In this document: one piece after another, positions 24,589-33,292 of the stretch
How the letters are laid out: the number at the start of each line of letters is the position of its first letter
Position numbering within the stretch: the stretch's first letter is position 1
Source: Bacteroidales bacterium UBA6851
GTDB lineage: Bacteria > Bacteroidota > Bacteroidia > Bacteroidales > UBA932
Direction of reading: 5' to 3'
Length of the DNA: 64,000 nucleotides
Assembly (NCBI GenBank): GCA_002451795.1
Contig: DKDJ01000006.1
Span: forward strand, 84,381 to 148,380
Notes under the pieces: generated by a model
The model's database searches: none
The model's input: only the letters and a program-made list of their open reading frames with translations
Told to the model about the DNA's origin: nothing
Program-made: the position numbers and the translations under genes

Positions 24589-25167
24589 ATGCTTAAGAGA
24601 AGTCATATTACCATATTGCTCCTGTTCTTTCTAGTCACTGCACGCACGACTTCCGCTAGAGAGAAAAGGGTTGGGCTTTTCAATTCCCCCAAGGGATTCG
24701 GCCTTAGCATGCAGCTTGATAGCAAGGCAGGAGATGAGATTTCCTCTTTCAACTTATATGGTGACACTTATGGACTTCTATCAGGAAGGACATCAGATAT
24801 TGGTCTGGCTTTCAGTTATTCACATAACTACATACTACGAGTATTTGATTTTAAATATTGCCGTTCTTCCCTTTATGCCGGAGCTGGTGTGCTATGTTCT
24901 TACGTTCATGACCACGAAGAAGGAATCTTCAGCAATCCAGAAGAAAGCCAGCTGGCCAAAGAGATGGGATTCGTGCTAGCACTAAACTGCAATGCCGGAT
25001 ACGGAATTGATTTTGACAGGGGAATATCAGTTGACCTAAGTTTCAGCCTTTCTCCCGGGGTATTCATACACAAAAAGGACGATAGCAGCGAAATACTTGC
25101 AAGCTTATACAAAAGAGGGATATTTGAAGTACTGATGCCCCAATTATGTGTCTTTTACAGATTCTAA
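24589..25167 (+). CDS. Exported hypothetical protein, probable outer-membrane barrel
   Basis: A 192-residue protein with a signal peptide (KRSHITILLLFFLVTARTTS, cleavage near residues 22-24). The mature part alternates polar and hydrophobic residues with glycine-rich turns (GFGLSMQLDSKAG, LYAGAGVLCSY, NAGYGIDFDRGISVDLSF) and ends in aromatic FYRF, the features of a small outer-membrane beta-barrel. I do not recognise a named family. The start at 24589 is chosen because the signal peptide begins there; the frame extends further upstream without a leader-like sequence. The next gene begins 1 base after its stop and has the same design. Confidence 0.6.
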   Translation: MLKRSHITILLLFFLVTARTTSAREKRVGLFNSPKGFGLSMQLDSKAGDEISSFNLYGDTYGLLSGRTSDIGLAFSYSHNYILRVFDFKYCRSSLYAGAGVLCSYVHDHEEGIFSNPEESQLAKEMGFVLALNCNAGYGIDFDRGISVDLSFSLSPGVFIHKKDDSSEILASLYKRGIFEVLMPQLCVFYRF

Positions 25168-25168
25168 T

Positions 25169-25789
25169 ATGAGAAAGAGCGTTTTCGGATGCATACTGCT
25201 GCTCGCCGCACTTCTTGCCAGTCCAGGCATTTCATCAGCAAGGCCGGTGCTTGATTTCCATGTGGAGTGGGGTTATAGCCAGTGTTTGTATCAGTATCAC
25301 CATTATAATATACTCACTTCGGAGGGCAGTAGAATGCAGTCCGAGGAAGGAGGTTTCCTGTTCCACCCCAACGGGGACCTGCTCGTGGGAGTCATGTTCA
25401 AGCCAAGCACCAGAAGCGGAATATCCCTTCTTAGCGGATATGTAGGAATAGGGGAGAGTTCCACCGCAATTCCATTCAGGGTCAGATATAGTTTCTTCTT
25501 TAAGACTATGTACTCAGACGGGCTTTTCTGCTTCGCGGAAAGCGGTATCGGATTGAAGATTGCCACAGAGATAGAAAAAGCACTGGCTATGACTGATGGT
25601 ATTGGAGTCGGTTATCGCTTAAAATTAACACCAGACATCAGCATGGACACGCTGCTCTCTATAAAATGCGTATTCGACAAACCACGAATCCCCAACCCGG
25701 AGGGTCAGGGATTCGTGGACAAGTCTCATATTCTCAGCAATACGGCATCATACTATGCCATCAATGCATCAATTGCGTTTTTCTTCTAG
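25169..25789 (+). CDS. Exported hypothetical protein, probable outer-membrane barrel
   Basis: A 206-residue protein with a signal peptide (MRKSVFGCILLLAALLASPG, then SSARP). The mature sequence has barrel-like alternation (FHVEWGYSQCLYQYHHY, GFLFHPNGDLLVGVMF, CFAESGIGLKIATEI) and ends NASIAFFF, with a terminal phenylalanine as in outer-membrane proteins. It is placed one base after the previous exported protein and is probably a diverged partner or paralogue. No named family is recognised. It ends 17 bases before the convergent cysteate synthase. Confidence 0.6.
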   Translation: MRKSVFGCILLLAALLASPGISSARPVLDFHVEWGYSQCLYQYHHYNILTSEGSRMQSEEGGFLFHPNGDLLVGVMFKPSTRSGISLLSGYVGIGESSTAIPFRVRYSFFFKTMYSDGLFCFAESGIGLKIATEIEKALAMTDGIGVGYRLKLTPDISMDTLLSIKCVFDKPRIPNPEGQGFVDKSHILSNTASYYAINASIAFFF

Positions 25790-25806
25790 AACCTTGATGT
25801 CAACAG

Positions 25807-27108
25807 CTAAAACAAGCTATTGACATCTCGAATAAGTGTGTCTTCATCCACGTCAGGAGATACTATCAGATCCGGCTCCTTAAGTTTGTATCCAGCGCTC
25901 ATAGAGGCCATTGAACCACCACCAGTGCAGTTGAGCATTATGAAGTCGTTTTTCTTCACCAGCCCAGACTGTACAGCCTTCAACAAAGACGATACAGCAC
26001 AGCATGCAGCAGGAAGAAGATCATATCCTTCGAGATTCCTGAAAAGAAGCATACTATAAAGCAGCTCATCATTGGAACAAGTCAGGCAATCGCCCTTACT
26101 TGCAGATAGCACATCAAACAATCCTCCAGCAAGTGAATATGGCGGTTTCCTATTGGCCAATACTTTAGCAAGAATCATCTCAGCATTTCGTCTACCTGTA
26201 TCTGGATCCAGAGCAACAAGTTCACGGGATGATGCCTTCCAAGAATCGGCAATCAAGGTAAAAGGCGTATTCTGTCCTACATACACGTGCATATTATTAT
26301 CCCCGAATCTTCCGTCCTCTTCAAGCCTCTGGGCATTCTCCCAAGCGGCTATTGCACCTGTACCAGAGCCCACTGCCTGAAAATAAGCATCCGGAATTCT
26401 TCCTGTCAACTCGGCAAAACTCAGCAGGGTAGTGCCCATGCCATCCCTTCGTGCCACGTTCTTTGCACCACCTTCAAGGAAAAACCTCGGATCACGGGCC
26501 AATTTTTCACCCACAGTAATGGCATCATAGTAGTCACACCCATGCGGAACGGCAACCACTTTCACGCACTCACGAATCCTTCTACGAAACCAGAGATCGT
26601 GTTTACTATCCTCTGGAATACATATCACAACCGGGATATCGTTGTCCGAGCAGACTTGGGCAAAAGCCCTGGCAGTATTCCCGGCAGACTGAACAATAAG
26701 AACTCCATCACTGTCCTTTTCCATCCTTGCAAGTACCGAGTAAGCCTCAGTTTCCTTGAAAGAGCATGTCTTCATCTCCGCTCCAATTTCAGGATTATAT
26801 CCAGAAAAGGTGATATATAGATTTTCAAGACCAAGGTGGGCTGCCAGGCCTTCTGACTTGTATGTAACGGGGATGGCAGCTTTACGAAGAACCCGCTTGA
26901 TTGGAAGCCAATCTGCATACCTATATAGACCCGGAAGTTTCGGGTTAGGTGTAATCTGCTTATGTTCGTAGACGGCGCGGACTAGCGATGGAACTTCGCT
27001 CTGTGGGTCAGAAAGAGTCCAGCCCTTGTCTTCAAAAACCCTTCCATCACTCACGTTCATAAGCTTGTAAGAAGTAGGAGTGAACCTTCTCTTTTTAGGG
27101 GTCATCAT
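25807..27108 (-). CDS. Cysteate synthase (PLP-dependent, threonine-synthase-like)
   Basis: A 433-residue fold-type II PLP enzyme. The PLP lysine lies in CSFKETEAY, the phosphate-binding loop is SAGNTARAFA, and GSGTGAIAAW and CTGGGSMASM hold further cofactor contacts. The sequence, especially the start KRRFTPTSYKLMNVSDGRVFEDKGW, resembles the cysteate synthase branch, which makes L-cysteate from phosphoserine and sulfite. In Bacteroidetes cysteate feeds capnine and sulfonolipid synthesis. A true threonine synthase is the main alternative, but the altered SFK region (TCSFKETEA rather than PTGSFKD) argues against it. rlmD lies 12 bases upstream. Confidence 0.75.
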   Translation of the reverse strand: MMTPKKRRFTPTSYKLMNVSDGRVFEDKGWTLSDPQSEVPSLVRAVYEHKQITPNPKLPGLYRYADWLPIKRVLRKAAIPVTYKSEGLAAHLGLENLYITFSGYNPEIGAEMKTCSFKETEAYSVLARMEKDSDGVLIVQSAGNTARAFAQVCSDNDIPVVICIPEDSKHDLWFRRRIRECVKVVAVPHGCDYYDAITVGEKLARDPRFFLEGGAKNVARRDGMGTTLLSFAELTGRIPDAYFQAVGSGTGAIAAWENAQRLEEDGRFGDNNMHVYVGQNTPFTLIADSWKASSRELVALDPDTGRRNAEMILAKVLANRKPPYSLAGGLFDVLSASKGDCLTCSNDELLYSMLLFRNLEGYDLLPAACCAVSSLLKAVQSGLVKKNDFIMLNCTGGGSMASMSAGYKLKEPDLIVSPDVDEDTLIRDVNSLF

Positions 27109-27120
27109 ATTATTGTCAAT

Positions 27121-28536
27121 TTATAATTTTTTGCGTTCAAGGCGGCACACATTCTCAACATGATGCGTATGTGGAAACATATCCACTGGCTGCACAGCAG
27201 TAATTGTATAATGCTCCGATAGCATCTGAAGGTCCCTGGCCTGAGAAGCCGGGTTACAACTAACATATACGATTCTCTCAGGCGCGGCGAACAAAATGGT
27301 CTTCACGACATCCGGGTGCATACCAGCGCGAGGCGGATCCACGATTATTACATCTGGCGTGCCATGCTCGCTAATAAAATCCCGCGTGAGAACATCCTTC
27401 ATATCCCCTGCGAAGAATTCGCAATTCGTGATTCCGTTGCCCTTGGCATTAACCCACGCATCTTCTATGGCTTCTGGTACATACTCAATACCAATAACCT
27501 TTAAAGCCTTCGCACTGACAAACTGAGCAATGGTTCCCGTACCAGTATAAAGGTCATATACAACTTCATTTCCTGTCAGGGCTGCAAAATCCCTTGCCAC
27601 CTTATACAATTCGTATGCCTGAAGAGTATTGGTCTGATAGAAAGACTTGGGACCGATTTTGAACCGCAATCCCTCCATAGATTCATATATAGCATCTTCT
27701 CCCTTGTACAGAATAGCCACCTGATCACTTATGGAATCATTCAACTTGCTGTTTATTATGTAATAAAGTGATGTAAGCTGAGGGAATGCTTCATATATGG
27801 CATCAAGCATGGGGAATAGGGCGTCAAACATCTTCGCAAAACAGATGATAAGCATAACCTGCCCGTCTTCTGTCGTACGGACAAACATATTCCTGAATTC
27901 ACCGGAATTCTCCCTGAGATTGTAGAACTCAATATTGTGCGAAATAGCGTAATTCCTTATGAATATGCGCATTTCATTGGACGGCTCCTTCTGAAGGTAG
28001 CATTTATCTATATCCAGAACCTTATCAAAATACCTTCCAACATGAAAGCCAAGCCCATTGCGCTGACCTTCGGGGAGCAAATCGAGATCCTGTACGTTAG
28101 GCATCCATCTCCTTACAGAAGCCGTATACTCCATCTTGTTGCGATAGTATTTTGTGCGCTCTGACGGAATGGTAGGGGACACCTCTGGTATGTCAAGATG
28201 GCCGATTCGTTTCAACTGGTCATATACTTGTAAACGTTTGGCTTCCAACTGCATAGCATACGGAAGGTGCTGCCATTTGCAGCCACCGCACATACCGAAA
28301 TACTCACAGAACGGCTCAAGTCTTGACTCGGAAGGCTTGACAATTCTGACTATGGCCGCATCGATGTATTTCTTCTTGTCGCGTAACACCTTCACATCCA
28401 CAACATCACCTGGTACGCCATACTCAATGAAAACTACGATTCCTTCCGGAGTTCTGGCTATGGCTTTGCCTTCAGCAGCCACTGACTCAATGGTCAGATT
28501 CTCAATAATTCTTTCTACTCGTTCTTTCCTTGACAT
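27121..28536 (-). CDS. rlmD: 23S rRNA (uracil-5-)-methyltransferase RlmD
   Basis: A 471-residue SAM-dependent rRNA methyltransferase of the RumA/TrmA family. An N-terminal TRAM domain (about 12-65) is followed by the four-Cys iron-sulfur motif around CEYFGMCGGCKW plus a later Cys. The methyltransferase domain has YDLYTGTGTIAQF, DPPRAGMHP and the catalytic Cys in VYVSCNPAS. Bacterial RlmD modifies U1939, and Bacteroidetes often have two paralogues, so the exact site is inferred. A TAAATTTG box ends 6 bases before the ATG, suggesting an almost leaderless mRNA. Confidence 0.92.
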   Translation of the reverse strand: MSRKERVERIIENLTIESVAAEGKAIARTPEGIVVFIEYGVPGDVVDVKVLRDKKKYIDAAIVRIVKPSESRLEPFCEYFGMCGGCKWQHLPYAMQLEAKRLQVYDQLKRIGHLDIPEVSPTIPSERTKYYRNKMEYTASVRRWMPNVQDLDLLPEGQRNGLGFHVGRYFDKVLDIDKCYLQKEPSNEMRIFIRNYAISHNIEFYNLRENSGEFRNMFVRTTEDGQVMLIICFAKMFDALFPMLDAIYEAFPQLTSLYYIINSKLNDSISDQVAILYKGEDAIYESMEGLRFKIGPKSFYQTNTLQAYELYKVARDFAALTGNEVVYDLYTGTGTIAQFVSAKALKVIGIEYVPEAIEDAWVNAKGNGITNCEFFAGDMKDVLTRDFISEHGTPDVIIVDPPRAGMHPDVVKTILFAAPERIVYVSCNPASQARDLQMLSEHYTITAVQPVDMFPHTHHVENVCRLERKKL

Positions 28537-28542
28537 ATTCTA

Positions 28543-28550
28543 CAAATTTA
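28543..28550 (-). promoter_or_regulatory. Predicted -7 box of rlmD
   Basis: Minus-strand TAAATTTG (TAnnTTTG) lies only 6 bases before the rlmD ATG, so transcription would begin at or next to the start codon. Confidence 0.45.
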
Positions 28551-28674
28551 GTGGTTTTCTTGGAAAGACATAGCAGAAATAGCCATTTTTTACACCTTGG
28601 TTAACATAATATAAATTGTATAACAATAGGGCAATGCAGACAGCAATAGCATCAGGCATCTGATTTTCTGAAAA

Positions 28675-29838
28675 TTATTCGTCAATTGTTCCGTGTTTTA
28701 GCTCTTCTTTAGCCCTTACCGGATTTGCGTATATATCAAGGAAAATCTGTCTTAGTTCAGCACGATCAAGACAACGTTCGACTTTTCCAAGTTTATGAGC
28801 AGTATACGCTTCGAAAGCTTCCACATCTTCGCGGGAATAACGATCTGAATACTTTCCGTGACCGTCAAGCATATCATAGGCTATGAAATTGGTTTTCCAC
28901 AACTTATAACTTCCTATTATCCTATCATCAAGGATACCACGCAGGGCTTGATATCTGTCATTCTTATCACGCAAGGAGGCTTCATGGACTTCTTCTGTGG
29001 ATATCGGCTTGTCTATACTGAGATGAATGCCACCTTTCCACTGACTTATACCACTTATAATGCTGTGCGTATCCTCATGCTTTTTCTTAACATATTTATG
29101 CTTCCTGGAAATGAGGAGTTCACGGGCCTTTCGTATGTCACACGATTCATACTCGTATGAAATACTCATAGGAAGAATATTGAGCTCATTGAAATTCTCC
29201 TCAAAAGTTCCAGTTCCGCTCATATCAAACATTTTGAGCAATCCCTGCTCTGTCTTGTCAAGCCCATTCTTCGTACGGCCTTCACGCTGAGCAATCCACA
29301 CGGAACTTCCGCCCGAAACGATACGGCTCCTTATATAGGACGACAGCAATTTGGAAGAAAGATAAAGCTCTCTTGCCGATATTCCCCTTATGACCTTTAT
29401 CATACGATTGCTCCTGAGCAGATCGGACACCATTCTATTGCTATCCAGAAGATTGCTCCCGACACATATCTCAGTAAGTGGCAGCTCATTGTGGAATAAT
29501 GTCCACTGAATCATAGCCGGATCCAGAATAATATCCCTATGATTGGATACGGCCAGAAACTTTCTGTCACGAGGAATATTTCCAAGCCCGTCAAAACTAA
29601 AACCGGAAGAACTTCTCTGAATGACAGTCATTATCATCTTGGACATGACTACCTGCTGGAACTCATCTATTGAACCGATACTCTTCAGCAGTCGTCTAAG
29701 AGTATAGAACGGCTCATCCGGAAAAAGGAACTTCGAAACTATCGGAAGAAACGGATTCTGTGCCACCCTATGAAGCGCCGCCACCGCCTCCTCATCCGTA
29801 TAAGGGCTTATACTAGCATAATCCAATTCACTACTCAT
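28675..29838 (-). CDS. Glycerophosphate acyltransferase-like (PlsC/GPAT fold) protein
   Basis: A 387-residue acyltransferase. The catalytic HX4D motif is in SNHRDIILDP and the acyl-acceptor block in AQREGRTKNG. Length exceeds typical PlsC (about 240-250) owing to N- and C-terminal extensions. It probably transfers acyl chains from ACP or CoA to a lysophospholipid or a related acceptor. It precedes rlmD by 138 bases, in which the rlmD promoter lies, and follows queA by 15 bases on the same strand. Confidence 0.82.
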   Translation of the reverse strand: MSSELDYASISPYTDEEAVAALHRVAQNPFLPIVSKFLFPDEPFYTLRRLLKSIGSIDEFQQVVMSKMIMTVIQRSSSGFSFDGLGNIPRDRKFLAVSNHRDIILDPAMIQWTLFHNELPLTEICVGSNLLDSNRMVSDLLRSNRMIKVIRGISARELYLSSKLLSSYIRSRIVSGGSSVWIAQREGRTKNGLDKTEQGLLKMFDMSGTGTFEENFNELNILPMSISYEYESCDIRKARELLISRKHKYVKKKHEDTHSIISGISQWKGGIHLSIDKPISTEEVHEASLRDKNDRYQALRGILDDRIIGSYKLWKTNFIAYDMLDGHGKYSDRYSREDVEAFEAYTAHKLGKVERCLDRAELRQIFLDIYANPVRAKEELKHGTIDE

Positions 29839-29853
29839 ATCTCAATCAACTAT

Positions 29854-31062
29854 TTATTTATCAACACGATACAATAAAGAGCTATCACCATAGCTCAAGA
29901 AACGGAACCCATGGTCAAGTGCATAGTCATACACCCTGCGCCAGTCGCCGCCAAGGAAAGCGGAGACAAGCAGTAGCAATGTGCTCTGCGGCTGATGAAA
30001 ATTGGTCACCATCACATCCACAACTCTGAACTTGAATCCCGGTACAATTATGATTCGTGTACCCACCTTCAGTTCTTTAAGAGCGTTCTTTTCAAGCCAT
30101 GCAATAATCGCGTCCAAAGATTCCTCAAGGCTATATGCATATTCCCTTTCATATGGCGCCCACTGCCTGACATCCGCAGGGGCACCGTCCTCAATGCAGG
30201 ACACCCCTACATAATACAGAGACTCAAGTGTCCTCACAGATGTAGTACCTACGGCAATTACCTTTCTCGAACCGCTTCTCAAGTCCTTCAGGAAGTCAAG
30301 GCTGACCACAAAAGGCTCCCTATGCATCGGATGCTCACCAACAAGCGAACTCTTAACCGGAAGAAATGTTCCAGCACCCACATGAAGACAAATAGTCTCC
30401 ATATCTATTCCTTTTTCCCTGATCCTCTCCAGAACCTCGTCTGTAAAATGCAGCCCGGCAGTAGGAGCGGCCACAGAGCCACGGATATGGGCATAAAGAG
30501 TCTGATACCTTTCAACATCAATGCTTTCCGTATCTCGGTTAAGATATGGAGGAATAGGTACTTGACCACACAACTCCAACACCTTTGAAAAAGGCTGTCC
30601 ACCTTCCCAGTTAAATTCCACCAGCCCGGTCTGCCCGTCCCTTGACAAAAGCCTGGCCGTAAGCTGCATTTGGGAGAGATCACCATGGTTCACGTCAAAC
30701 TTCAGCACATCCCCCTTCCACCTCTTCGAGTTACCGATTACACATTTCCATACGCAAGTCTTCGTAGACGCGAAATTCGTTGCATAATCGCATGGAGAAT
30801 GCGGCTCGAGGCAGAAAATCTCAATATGAGCACCTGTTTCCCTACGAAAAAACAACCTCGCAGGAACAACTTTAGTATCATTGAACACCATTAAAGCATT
30901 CACAGGAAGTAATCCTGGAAGCTCGGAGAAGATATACGAACTAATCTTACCCTCCTTATAAACAAGGAGATTGGACATATCACGCCGATCAAGAGGATAT
31001 TTCGCAATCCTCTCTTCCGGCAGATTGTAATTATAGTCTTCTATATGAAGAACTGGAATCAT
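29854..31062 (-). CDS. queA: S-adenosylmethionine:tRNA ribosyltransferase-isomerase
   Basis: A 402-residue enzyme that transfers the ribosyl group of SAM to 7-aminomethyl-7-deazaguanine in tRNA, making epoxyqueuosine. The start DYNYNLPEERIAKYPLDRRDMSNLL, FNDTKVVPARLFFRRETGAHIEIF, SVAAPTAGLHFTDEVL and TNFHQPQSTLLLLVSAF are highly characteristic. The length is somewhat longer than the E. coli enzyme (about 356), typical of Bacteroidetes forms with an insertion. Its promoter is at 31089-31096 on the minus strand. Confidence 0.97.
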   Translation of the reverse strand: MIPVLHIEDYNYNLPEERIAKYPLDRRDMSNLLVYKEGKISSYIFSELPGLLPVNALMVFNDTKVVPARLFFRRETGAHIEIFCLEPHSPCDYATNFASTKTCVWKCVIGNSKRWKGDVLKFDVNHGDLSQMQLTARLLSRDGQTGLVEFNWEGGQPFSKVLELCGQVPIPPYLNRDTESIDVERYQTLYAHIRGSVAAPTAGLHFTDEVLERIREKGIDMETICLHVGAGTFLPVKSSLVGEHPMHREPFVVSLDFLKDLRSGSRKVIAVGTTSVRTLESLYYVGVSCIEDGAPADVRQWAPYEREYAYSLEESLDAIIAWLEKNALKELKVGTRIIIVPGFKFRVVDVMVTNFHQPQSTLLLLVSAFLGGDWRRVYDYALDHGFRFLSYGDSSLLYRVDK

Positions 31063-31088
31063 AACGCACTATCACAATTTTATGGATA

Positions 31089-31096
31089 CAAATATA
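31089..31096 (-). promoter_or_regulatory. Predicted -7 box of queA
   Basis: Minus-strand TATATTTG lies 26 bases before the queA ATG and matches TAnnTTTG. Confidence 0.5.
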
Positions 31097-31129
31097 ACAA
31101 TTATAAAGGACAAAGAAAGCACCATATTT

Positions 31130-31510
31130 TGATAACATTTGTAAATTTCATGCAAACAAGATGTAAATTTTACAAAAGTTAACAAACATAAACAGAAAAC
31201 ATCATAAATAGATATATTAGAATTTCTTATATAAGGATTTTCATTTACATTACATCTTGAAATTCAGAGATTTATATAAATATTCTACTTGTCTACTTTA
31301 GTTGAAGACTCCCCTATGTTGAAAAATATCAAGCCCAAATCAGCCCAATTTTGATACTAAATCTTTGTAATATAGTAAAATTCAGATATTTACAAATGCC
31401 AATATTAATTTCACATTTAGCATAATTTCTATACAAGTTATCAACACTCCCCTCTTGTTAACATGTGTAAAACTTGCAAACCACTAAAATCTTGTCTACA
31501 TTTGTAAAAT
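31130..31510. promoter_or_regulatory. AT-rich intergenic region with seven TGTAAA/TTTACA sites
   Basis: The 461 bases between queA and the XRE regulator contain no gene. TGTAAA or TTTACA occurs at 31140, 31162, 31169, 31244, 31389, 31466 and 31503. The copies at 31162-31174 form a perfect palindrome, TGTAAA-T-TTTACA, and the last overlaps the promoter of the XRE gene. The pattern looks like a repressor operator array, the XRE protein being the obvious candidate. One DnaA-box-like TTATCAACA (31438-31446) is also present. Confidence 0.45.
31473..31504 (+). promoter_or_regulatory. Promoter of the XRE regulator gene
   Basis: CTTG (31473-31476), a 20-base spacer and TACATTTG (31497-31504) fit the Bacteroidetes -33/-7 pattern, 19 bases before the ATG. 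Confidence 0.6.
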
Positions 31511-31523
31511 AAATGATTACATT

Positions 31524-31937
31524 ATGAACTCAAGACTCCTACAGTTCCTGAATGCTGAAAATATCAGTCAAGCTCAGTTTGCAGACACCATAGGTGTAGC
31601 AAGAGCAAGCGTTTCGCATATTCTTGCTGGACGAAATAAACCAGGATTCGACTTTCTCGTGAGCATAAGCAAGCACTACCCCTCGTTGAACCTCGAGTGG
31701 CTCATTACCGGTAAAGGCCGTATGTATCTCAAATCCTGTGATACTATCTTTGATGACTCTGAATTCTTCACTCTCGACAAGGAAACGAAGGCAGCAATAC
31801 CTCCTCAAACGACTAATACAGAATCCATTGAGCAGAAAAAAATAGCATCACAACCATCCTTCCAACCCAGCCCAGAAAAATCAATTTCCAGAATCATCGT
31901 ATTCTACAACGATAACACATATCAAGAACTCGTCTAA
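31524..31937 (+). CDS. XRE-family HTH transcriptional regulator
   Basis: A 137-residue protein. Residues 1-70 form a Cro/CI-type HTH (ISQAQFADTIGVARASVSHILAGRNKPGFDFL, followed by LNLEWLITGKG). The rest is a low-complexity linker rich in Gln, Ser and Pro and a short hydrophobic tail (SRIIVFYNDNTYQELV). This layout is common in Bacteroidetes as a chromosomal repressor. It follows an AT-rich region with repeated TGTAAA/TTTACA sites and may bind them. No phage genes accompany it. The PyrD-like gene follows 18 bases later. Confidence 0.88.
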   Translation: MNSRLLQFLNAENISQAQFADTIGVARASVSHILAGRNKPGFDFLVSISKHYPSLNLEWLITGKGRMYLKSCDTIFDDSEFFTLDKETKAAIPPQTTNTESIEQKKIASQPSFQPSPEKSISRIIVFYNDNTYQELV

Positions 31938-31955
31938 AAGCACTATATTTGCTGC

Positions 31956-32783
31956 ATGAGTCTGTACAATGTCATCATTCGTCCATTCGTGAAGAAGATG
32001 GACAGAGAAAGAGCCTCAAGAATAGCTCTGCGGTACTTCGGCGCCATAGGAAGAATCCCCATGGGAAGAATCGTCAATAGATGGATTCACGGCAATAAGC
32101 CCAAAGGACTCCAGAAAGAAGTGTTCGGTCTCAATTTTTATAACCCTATCGGACTAGGAGCAGGACTGGACATACACGGAGAACTCTATAATGACTTGAA
32201 TAACCTCGGATTCAGCTTTGTAGAAATAGGCCCAATGGATGCTAGCGGGATAGGTAAAGCTATATCGCACATTCAAAAAGACCCACAAGACGATATTTTA
32301 GCAGTCTGCATCCACAATGATTACTTCAATGCCTTCACCCTCGGATATGATTTTTTCGATTTCTTTGTACTTGACATCCAGGATATCCAGTCTTGCACAG
32401 ATATTCTTGATTCAGTTCTTGATTCGAGAATTGCAGAGCAAGTATACAAGCCGATCATACTTAAAGTCCCTGATACAACCACCAATTCCGAACTAGAAGA
32501 GCTTACGGAATATTGCCTGATGAACAATGTCGATGGGATGGAACTCCGCAGATTAGACCAGGTAAAAGCAGTAAGCAAACATAGCATGGGCAAACTCCCC
32601 ATTATAGCCAACTGCCATATCGATACACCAGAAGAAGCTTACGATGCCCTTCAAGCAGGAGCATCACTCGTAGAGATCCGGACAGGCCTGCTTAGGGAAG
32701 GTCCGGGAATCGTTAAACAGACATTGGATTACTTACTAAAGGAAAGCAAACAAAACGACAAGGCAAATGGAAGTACAATATAG
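31956..32783 (+). CDS. Dihydroorotate-dehydrogenase-like protein, degenerate
   Basis: A 275-residue TIM-barrel protein related to class 2 PyrD (about 336 residues). The frame NPIGLGAGLDIHGEL aligns with PyrD NPVGLAAGFDKNGE but the FMN-contacting Lys is replaced; GFSFVEIGPM aligns with GFGFVEIGTV. The segment that should hold the catalytic Ser and NxSSPNT loop is missing, while the C-terminal phosphate-binding region (DALQAGASLVEIRTGLLREGPGI) is partly kept. A pseudo-enzyme or repurposed flavoprotein is likely; true dihydroorotate oxidation is doubtful. It overlaps pncC by 17 bases. A pseudogene is possible, but the frame is intact. Confidence 0.7.
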   Translation: MSLYNVIIRPFVKKMDRERASRIALRYFGAIGRIPMGRIVNRWIHGNKPKGLQKEVFGLNFYNPIGLGAGLDIHGELYNDLNNLGFSFVEIGPMDASGIGKAISHIQKDPQDDILAVCIHNDYFNAFTLGYDFFDFFVLDIQDIQSCTDILDSVLDSRIAEQVYKPIILKVPDTTTNSELEELTEYCLMNNVDGMELRRLDQVKAVSKHSMGKLPIIANCHIDTPEEAYDALQAGASLVEIRTGLLREGPGIVKQTLDYLLKESKQNDKANGSTI

Positions 32784-33240
32784 AATAGGAGAACTGCTAA
32801 AATCCAAAGGGCAGAGTTTAAGCGCGGCAGAGTCATGCACTGGAGGTCAAATATCACACCTAATCACAATGGTGTCCGGTTCTTCGTCATACTACCTCGG
32901 CTCTGTCACATCCTACGCCATAAAGGTAAAGGAAAGTGTTCTTGGCGTTCCTTCTCATGTCATCAATGAGCATGGTGTAGTAAGTTCAGAGGTAGCGGCA
33001 GCGATGGCGCAAGGTGTCAGACAACTTATGGGAAGCACCTTCTCTGTCTCCACGACTGGCCTGGCAGAGGGAGGAGACGAGCACTATCCGGAAGGCACTG
33101 TATGGATAGCAGCGAGTGGGCCAAAAGGTACAAAAACACGTCTCTTTCAGTGCGACAAAGGCAGAAAGGGCAATATAAGGGAGTTTGCCAAAGCCGCACT
33201 CTCATTTCTTGAAGAATGTATAAGAAAAGACTTAATTTAG
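32767..33240 (+). CDS. pncC: CinA C-terminal-type nicotinamide-nucleotide amidohydrolase
   Basis: A 157-residue stand-alone CinA C-terminal domain. AAESCTGGQISHLI, SYAIKVKESVLGVP, GVVSSEVAAAMAQGVR and SVSTTGLAEG (the usual G-A-GP loop is altered) are the family motifs. The enzyme deamidates nicotinamide mononucleotide to nicotinic acid mononucleotide for NAD recycling. There is no N-terminal CinA domain. It overlaps the PyrD-like gene by 17 bases. A hairpin terminator follows at 33260-33292. Confidence 0.9.
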   Translation: MEVQYRIGELLKSKGQSLSAAESCTGGQISHLITMVSGSSSYYLGSVTSYAIKVKESVLGVPSHVINEHGVVSSEVAAAMAQGVRQLMGSTFSVSTTGLAEGGDEHYPEGTVWIAASGPKGTKTRLFQCDKGRKGNIREFAKAALSFLEECIRKDLI

Positions 33241-33259
33241 CCTATCAATCAACCGGTAG

Positions 33260-33292
33260 AACATTTTTGTTTTGAATCATAACAAAAATGTT
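33260..33292. terminator. AT-rich hairpin between convergent genes
   Basis: AACATTTTTGTT (33260-33271) and AACAAAAATGTT (33281-33292) form a perfect 12-bp stem with a 9-base loop. It overlaps the stop codon of the dipeptidase gene. It lacks GC pairs, so termination strength is uncertain, but both strands carry T-rich 3' arms. Confidence 0.55.

Noticed and set aside
31130..31510. Possible chromosomal origin or plasmid origin in the AT-rich region
   Set aside because: Only one DnaA-box-like TTATCAACA is present, there is no dnaA or dnaN beside it, and the repeated hexamers fit a regulator better.
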